Of a DNA stretch of 9,596 nucleotides, positions 5,866 to 9,596 are shown in pieces. Below the pieces are notes generated by a model. The model was not told the origin of the DNA. It ran no database searches and saw only the letters and a program-made list of their open reading frames with translations. The stretch is from contig DNFZ01000171.1 in assembly GCA_003486785.1 (NCBI GenBank), positions 1-9,596 of the forward strand, read 5' to 3'. Each line of letters starts with the position of its first letter. Positions within the stretch are counted from its first letter, which is position 1. The translations under genes were made by a program, and so were the position numbers. Origin of the DNA: Clostridiales bacterium (GTDB lineage: Bacteria > Bacillota > Clostridia > Christensenellales > CAG-138).

Positions 5866-8222
5866 TTGCCAGCCTCCTGTTCCTTTTTGCGAATGGCGGC
5901 GCGCACGACCTCGGGCGTTAAGGGCAGCTTATAGAAGCGAATGCCGATGGCGTTGTATACCGCGTTGACGACGGCGGCCTGCACGCTTGCAAGCGCCGCT
6001 TCGCCTATGCCCTTCGCGCCATACGGGCCGGTGGGCTCGTAGGTATGACAAAGCTCCACGATGACGTCTTTGAGCGGCGTTGTTTCGCACGAGGTAGGCA
6101 TTTTATAGTCCACCAGCAGCCCGTTGTTCTTGAGCGCGCCGGTCTTCTCGTCCAGATCCAGCTTTTCAAACACCGTATAACCAAAGCCGCGGTTGAACGA
6201 ACCCACAAGCTGACCTTTTACGAGATCCGGATTCATCGCAACGCCGCAATCAGCATACATCAGCACGCGCGGTACTGTGATCACGCCGGTTTCGGTGTCG
6301 ACCTCAACCTCGACAAAGTGCGTTGTAAAACAGGGCGGACAGTTCTTCTGGCGGTAGCTGTCGGCATACTGTATCGTACCCCAGCTCATCACCTGCGCTC
6401 GCTTCGCGATCGCGCCAACCGTCATGCTCTTTGCCGGATAGTTTTTGACCTGAACGCGCGCCTGGTTTTCTTTGTGATCCATCACGACTTCCAGATTGTA
6501 TGGATGTTCGTCCATCATGCGGCCGGCGAAGTCCAGCAGCCGCTCTTTGACCTTCATGGCAACATGGTAAACAGCGCCGCCGCCGCAATAAACGCCGCGG
6601 GTGGCGTGCGTGCAGACGTCGTAGCCTGTGTTCATCGTATCCGCAGGCGAAAGACCCACCAGATTATAAGGAATGCATAGCGTTTCTGTGACAATTTTTC
6701 GCAGCGCATCCCACGTTCCGCCGCCATGGTCGGTCACGGGCGTGATCAGATCGCACGAGCCGTCCTCGTTTATCTTGATCATACAGCTGCTGTAGTCGAT
6801 GACCTCGCCCTCCTTGGGGCCTCCGGTACCGGAGCAGTGGAAGCCACGCGCAAGACCTACGCCAAGGCGCTTTGTGCCGGTCTTCTGCTCGGGCGAAATT
6901 TTGTTGTCAAAGTCGAACTCCTTACGTCCCAGGACGAGGCTTTCCTCAACGCCGCAGCTCTTGATGATCGAGCGGATCGTGGGCCCCTGTCCCCAGAATT
7001 CGTCCCCCACGCCGCGGTAGTTCTTCAGCCTGAAATCCACTGGCGAGAAGTTCATCTCGTCGGCAATGATATCGATCATGCTCTCGATGGCGAAGTTGAC
7101 CTGCGGGTTGCCGTAGCCCTGCATCGCGCAGCACGGGGTTTTGTTGGTATAGACCGCTGTGCCGTTGAAACGAATATTGCCCTGGTAACGGTAAAGCGAT
7201 GCAAACCAGCCCGCTACGCACCCAAGGTAAGGCAGCGGCTGCACCTGGTGCGCGCCAAAGTCCACGAGCGCGGTAACGTGCGCGGCGGTGATGAGCGCGT
7301 CTTTGGTCACGCCGATTTTCACGTGAAATTTCGTCGGATATTTGTTGTGGCTGTAGAAATCTTCTTCGCGGGAAGACGTTAGTTTCACGGGTCTGCGCGC
7401 CTTGATCGCGAGGAACGCGCAGATCGGAACTACGGTATTCACCTGGATCGACGAGCCGAAAGCACCGCCGAACGGGAGCTTTTTAACGTTGATCTTGCTC
7501 AGCGGCAGACCCAGAATACGCCCGAGCAGTTGCCGCGTTCCGTGAATGGACTGCGTGGTCGACCAGACCGTCAGTGTTCCGTCCGGCTCCGGCTTGCATA
7601 CCGCGCCTTTGGTCTCCAGCTGTGCGTGGTAGATGCGTCCAAGCTCAAAATCGTGCTCAAAGATGCGATCCGCCTGCGCAAATCCGGCGTCGCAGTCGCC
7701 CTCGTCAATGTTGCGGATTACACCGATGTTGTTCTTGATCGAAATCTGCTCGTCGCCTAAGTAAATCTTGTCATAGAGCTGCGGCGCGCCGTCCTTCATG
7801 GCCTCTTCCGGATCGAACACAGCGGGCAGAACATTGTATTCCACCTTGAGCGCCGCCAGCGCCTTAAACGCGAGTTCCTCGGTCTCCGCTGCGACAGCAG
7901 CAATGGGCTCGCCTACATGGCGCGCTTTCTTCGGCAGAACCGTGCGGTCGCGATAGGTGTGCGCAGGTACGGAAACGCTGCGCTCATTATAGACGACAGG
8001 ACTGATGTCATCATACGTTAGAACGACGGCGCCGAGTTTTTCGGCTTCCGTTTTGTCGATCGAACGGATCTCGGCATGCGCATGCGGGCTTCTGAGTACC
8101 GCAGCGTAAAGCATGCCTGGCAGGATGACATCCGAAGGGTACTGCATGGTGCCGGTCACCTTGGCAAAGCCGTCGCTCCGCGGCGTATTGACGCCGATGA
8201 CGCTGTCAAATGTTTTTTCCAA
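5862..8222 (-). CDS. Molybdenum hydroxylase, Mo-pterin catalytic subunit with variant substrate pocket, enzyme 1
   Basis: Catalytic subunit (786 aa) of a Mo-pterin hydroxylase. The a/b hammerhead domain spans about 17-133 and two Mo-cofactor domains follow. Motifs are HVGEPIAAVAAET (102-114), LPFGGAFG (249-256), CAMQGYGNPQ (365-374), THATRGVYCGGGA (538-550), GQLVGSFNRGFGY (670-682) and KGIGEAAL with the presumed catalytic base Glu741. In the purine-binding positions of xanthine oxidase it has Ile259 (for Glu802) and Gln368 (for Arg880), so xanthine is an unlikely substrate; an aldehyde or uncharged N-heterocycle would fit better. The start is TTG at 8222-8220 with AAAGGAG seven to nine nt upstream; no ATG suits. 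It is the first gene of the operon, behind its own promoter. The family is certain; the substrate is unknown. Confidence 0.93.
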   Translation of the reverse strand: MEKTFDSVIGVNTPRSDGFAKVTGTMQYPSDVILPGMLYAAVLRSPHAHAEIRSIDKTEAEKLGAVVLTYDDISPVVYNERSVSVPAHTYRDRTVLPKKARHVGEPIAAVAAETEELAFKALAALKVEYNVLPAVFDPEEAMKDGAPQLYDKIYLGDEQISIKNNIGVIRNIDEGDCDAGFAQADRIFEHDFELGRIYHAQLETKGAVCKPEPDGTLTVWSTTQSIHGTRQLLGRILGLPLSKINVKKLPFGGAFGSSIQVNTVVPICAFLAIKARRPVKLTSSREEDFYSHNKYPTKFHVKIGVTKDALITAAHVTALVDFGAHQVQPLPYLGCVAGWFASLYRYQGNIRFNGTAVYTNKTPCCAMQGYGNPQVNFAIESMIDIIADEMNFSPVDFRLKNYRGVGDEFWGQGPTIRSIIKSCGVEESLVLGRKEFDFDNKISPEQKTGTKRLGVGLARGFHCSGTGGPKEGEVIDYSSCMIKINEDGSCDLITPVTDHGGGTWDALRKIVTETLCIPYNLVGLSPADTMNTGYDVCTHATRGVYCGGGAVYHVAMKVKERLLDFAGRMMDEHPYNLEVVMDHKENQARVQVKNYPAKSMTVGAIAKRAQVMSWGTIQYADSYRQKNCPPCFTTHFVEVEVDTETGVITVPRVLMYADCGVAMNPDLVKGQLVGSFNRGFGYTVFEKLDLDEKTGALKNNGLLVDYKMPTSCETTPLKDVIVELCHTYEPTGPYGAKGIGEAALASVQAAVVNAVYNAIGIRFYKLPLTPEVVRAAIRKKEQEAGK

Positions 8223-8231
8223 CCGTTTTCA

Positions 8232-8238
8232 CTCCTTT
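8232..8238 (-). promoter_or_regulatory. Ribosome binding site supporting a TTG start for Mo1
   Basis: The minus strand reads AAAGGAGTG followed by seven nt and then TTG (8222-8220). The codons after the TTG begin the conserved N-terminus, and no in-frame ATG or GTG lies at a suitable distance. A rare start codon behind a good site may tune expression of the first subunit. Confidence 0.8.
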
Positions 8239-8275
8239 ATGAACGAATCTCAAACAGAAAAGCAAGATGTATTAA

Positions 8276-8311
8276 CGACATAATTATACCATGGCATATA
8301 CGGGTTTTATG
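8276..8311 (-). promoter_or_regulatory. Extended -10 promoter of the hydroxylase operon
   Basis: The minus strand carries a perfect TATAAT at 8288-8283 preceded by TGG (8291-8289), an extended -10 element. The hexamer 17 nt upstream, CATAAA at 8311-8306, is a poor -35, as is tolerated with an extended -10. Predicted transcription starts near 8276, giving a leader of about 54 nt before the TTG codon. The imperfect palindrome TATGCCATGGTATA overlaps the -10 and could be an operator. The terminator upstream makes an independent promoter here necessary unless there is read-through. Confidence 0.7.
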
Positions 8312-8396
8312 TTCCCCCCCGCCATAAAATAACGTGATCCACACCGGACGGATTATCAAGAAAAGCATGCATAGAAAGGCGATAATTCGCGAGATT

Positions 8397-8422
8397 TCGT
8401 TATTCGTTTTGTCGGATAACGA
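8397..8422. promoter_or_regulatory. Inverted repeat, possible operator upstream of the operon promoter
   Basis: TCGTTAT at 8397-8403 is mirrored by ATAACGA at 8416-8422 with a 12-bp spacer. It lies about 130 bp upstream of the predicted transcription start and just after the livM terminator. A further ATAACG copy lies at 8329-8334. Spacing and symmetry would suit a dimeric activator, but chance occurrence is not excluded. Confidence 0.35.
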
Positions 8423-8435
8423 CTGTAATCGGGTT

Positions 8436-8471
8436 AAAAAAGCAGCCCCATGCCGCAGGGCATGGAGCCGC
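8436..8471 (-). terminator. Intrinsic terminator of the livM transcript
   Basis: On the minus strand a 13-bp stem (8471-8459 with 8454-8442, two G-U wobbles) closes a CTGC loop and is followed directly by six T residues (8441-8436). It begins 12 nt after the livM stop codon. On the plus strand no T-run follows, so it should act in one direction. It separates the transporter transcript from the hydroxylase operon. Confidence 0.92.
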
Positions 8472-8483
8472 ATATACTTGCGG

Positions 8484-9596
8484 TTATGCGCCCGTCGAAC
8501 TCTGTTCTACGACGTCCGCTGCTTTGGCGGCGCACATAGGCCGCCTGCAGGAAACACCGCAATAGTTGCGCACGCGCTTGGGGATAATGCCATTGGGCCG
8601 CACGATCAGCATCACCACCAGAATCACGCCGTAGACGAGCTGCTGGAAGTCGGCAAAGTCGCGCAGCTTTTCACTGATGATGGTCAGCAAAAACGCGCCG
8701 ACGATGATGCCGATGGAGTTGTCCATGCCGCCTAGAATCACCATGCAAATCAGCATCAACGATTTTGAAAAGTTATAGCTGCCCGGACCTGCATAGGAAT
8801 CCAGCCCCACGAACAGGGAGCCTGCAAGCCCGCAGAAAACGCCGCCAATCACGAAAGCAAACAGCTTTTGCCGCGGCACATGCACGCCCAGGCAGTTGGC
8901 TGCGATTTCATCCTGCGCAATCGCGTTGAGCGACAACCCGCTGCGCGAGTGATACACCCGCATAGCAACATAGGTCGCAAGGATTAAGAACACGACGCAG
9001 AGGATCAGATAGGGAATCTGCGGCGCGAGTTTCACCCCCGCTATCGTATACTTCTTATAGAGCTCGAAACCGAAAAGCGTATACTTCGGCACGCCGGAGA
9101 TGCCGTTTGCACCGCCGATGGAAGGCAGATTATAGATCAGCTGCGTAAAGGCGATCTGTATGGCCATGGTCACGAGCGATAGATAGTAGCCTTTTGTTTT
9201 CAACGTCGGCAGACCGATGATGAAACCAAATGCGCCGGCAACAACCATGCCGAGCAGCATCCCGACCCAAGGCGATGTTTTGAACATGGTCGTGCAGATG
9301 GCAACCGAGTATGCACCGATGCCCATAAACGCTGCCGGCGCGAAGTTGGTCATGTCCGTCGAACCCATCTGGAAGTTCAACCCCAGGCACGCGATGCTGT
9401 AGATCACCGCCATCGTGGCGATGTGGCCGATGTAATTGTTATTTGTCAAGCTCAGCGGAATGGCGACGACCAGAAAGATTCCGGAGATGATCGCTGCTTT
9501 TTTCTGAGCGGTATATGCCTCAAACAACGCGTTGATGATGCCATAGCGGTCGAGCAACAGCATGACGATGACGATAGAGACCATCAGCCCGAGGCT
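8484..9596 (-). CDS. livM: Branched-chain amino acid-type ABC transporter permease LivM (5' end probably beyond window)
   Basis: Membrane permease of the Liv/HAAT ABC uptake family, which normally works with LivH, two ATPases (LivG, LivF) and a periplasmic-type binding protein. From the ATG at 9584 it is 366 aa with several hydrophobic helices (for example 31-46, 58-72, 105-124, 190-208, 243-260, 291-304, 315-328). The cytoplasmic coupling loop is recognisable at about 217-259 (LNAIAQDEIAANCLGVHVPRQK), as is the LGLNFQMG motif at 67-74. The usual SxGHAAFxGIGAY reads TNFAPAAFMGIGAY here. The frame is open to the window edge and no ribosome binding site precedes 9584, so I treat the start as lying upstream. 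The C-terminus continues about 30 residues past the usual RPxGI(I/L) end and contains three cysteines. It is the last gene of its unit. The substrate may be an amino acid or an aromatic or heterocyclic compound. Confidence 0.88.
   Translation of the reverse strand, partial: SLGLMVSIVIVMLLLDRYGIINALFEAYTAQKKAAIISGIFLVVAIPLSLTNNNYIGHIATMAVIYSIACLGLNFQMGSTDMTNFAPAAFMGIGAYSVAICTTMFKTSPWVGMLLGMVVAGAFGFIIGLPTLKTKGYYLSLVTMAIQIAFTQLIYNLPSIGGANGISGVPKYTLFGFELYKKYTIAGVKLAPQIPYLILCVVFLILATYVAMRVYHSRSGLSLNAIAQDEIAANCLGVHVPRQKLFAFVIGGVFCGLAGSLFVGLDSYAGPGSYNFSKSLMLICMVILGGMDNSIGIIVGAFLLTIISEKLRDFADFQQLVYGVILVVMLIVRPNGIIPKRVRNYCGVSCRRPMCAAKAADVVEQSSTGA

Noticed and set aside
4975..8222. 4-hydroxybenzoyl-CoA reductase for enzyme 1
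   Set aside because: Neither FAD subunit has the four-cysteine insertion binding [4Fe-4S] that marks the HcrB/HbaD-type subunit, and no CoA ligase gene is present.
5862..8222. Aerobic-type CO dehydrogenase large subunit
   Set aside because: The characteristic CoxL active-site loop with AYRCSFR is absent; the corresponding loop reads CCAMQGYGNPQ.
8223..8276. Riboswitch (purine or molybdenum cofactor) in the operon leader
   Set aside because: The predicted leader is only about 54 nt, with no convincing aptamer fold or expression-platform hairpin.
1..9596. CRISPR array, insertion sequence, tRNA or rRNA, selenocysteine codon
   Set aside because: No direct-repeat array, transposase, terminal inverted repeats or RNA gene signature was seen, and no gene has an in-frame TGA before its conserved C-terminus.

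Overview
The window looks like a chromosomal segment of an anaerobic Firmicute of the Clostridia type. This is inferred from the strong AAGGAGG-type ribosome binding sites before nearly every gene, use of TTG and GTG starts, moderately high GC, a hexameric-type glutamate dehydrogenase resembling the Clostridium symbiosum enzyme, and a molybdenum hydroxylase operon. No taxon can be fixed from sequence alone. All eight recognisable genes lie on the minus strand, so transcription runs from high to low coordinates; the plus-strand ORFs are antisense shadows.

Layout in transcription order: (1) 9596-8484, the 3' part of a branched-chain-amino-acid-type ABC permease (LivM), closed by a strong intrinsic terminator at 8471-8436. 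(2) 8435-8223, a regulatory gap with an extended -10 promoter (TGG TATAAT, 8291-8283), an imperfect palindrome over that -10 and an upstream inverted repeat. (3) 8222-828, a tight six-gene operon. It encodes two complete three-subunit molybdenum hydroxylases of the xanthine dehydrogenase/aldehyde oxidase superfamily, in the order Mo1-FAD1-FeS1-FAD2-FeS2-Mo2. Four of the five junctions are 4-bp ATGA/GTGA overlaps; in the fifth, a TAA stop lies inside the next gene's TAAGGAGG site. (4) 827-702, a gap with a long stem-loop lacking a U-tract. (5) 701-1, the 5' part of gdhA.

Each hydroxylase should pass electrons from a Mo-pterin site through two [2Fe-2S] clusters to an FAD subunit. The two catalytic subunits differ at the residues that position purines in xanthine dehydrogenase. 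Mo2 keeps both (Glu254 and Arg362, equivalent to bovine Glu802 and Arg880). Mo1 has Ile259 and Gln368, closer to the aldehyde oxidase situation. I infer two co-expressed enzymes with different substrates, perhaps acting in sequence on one compound such as an N-heterocycle, purine or aldehyde. The Liv-type transporter could import that compound, but it sits in a separate transcription unit, so the link is only contextual. No cofactor-maturation, ligase or regulator gene lies in the window.
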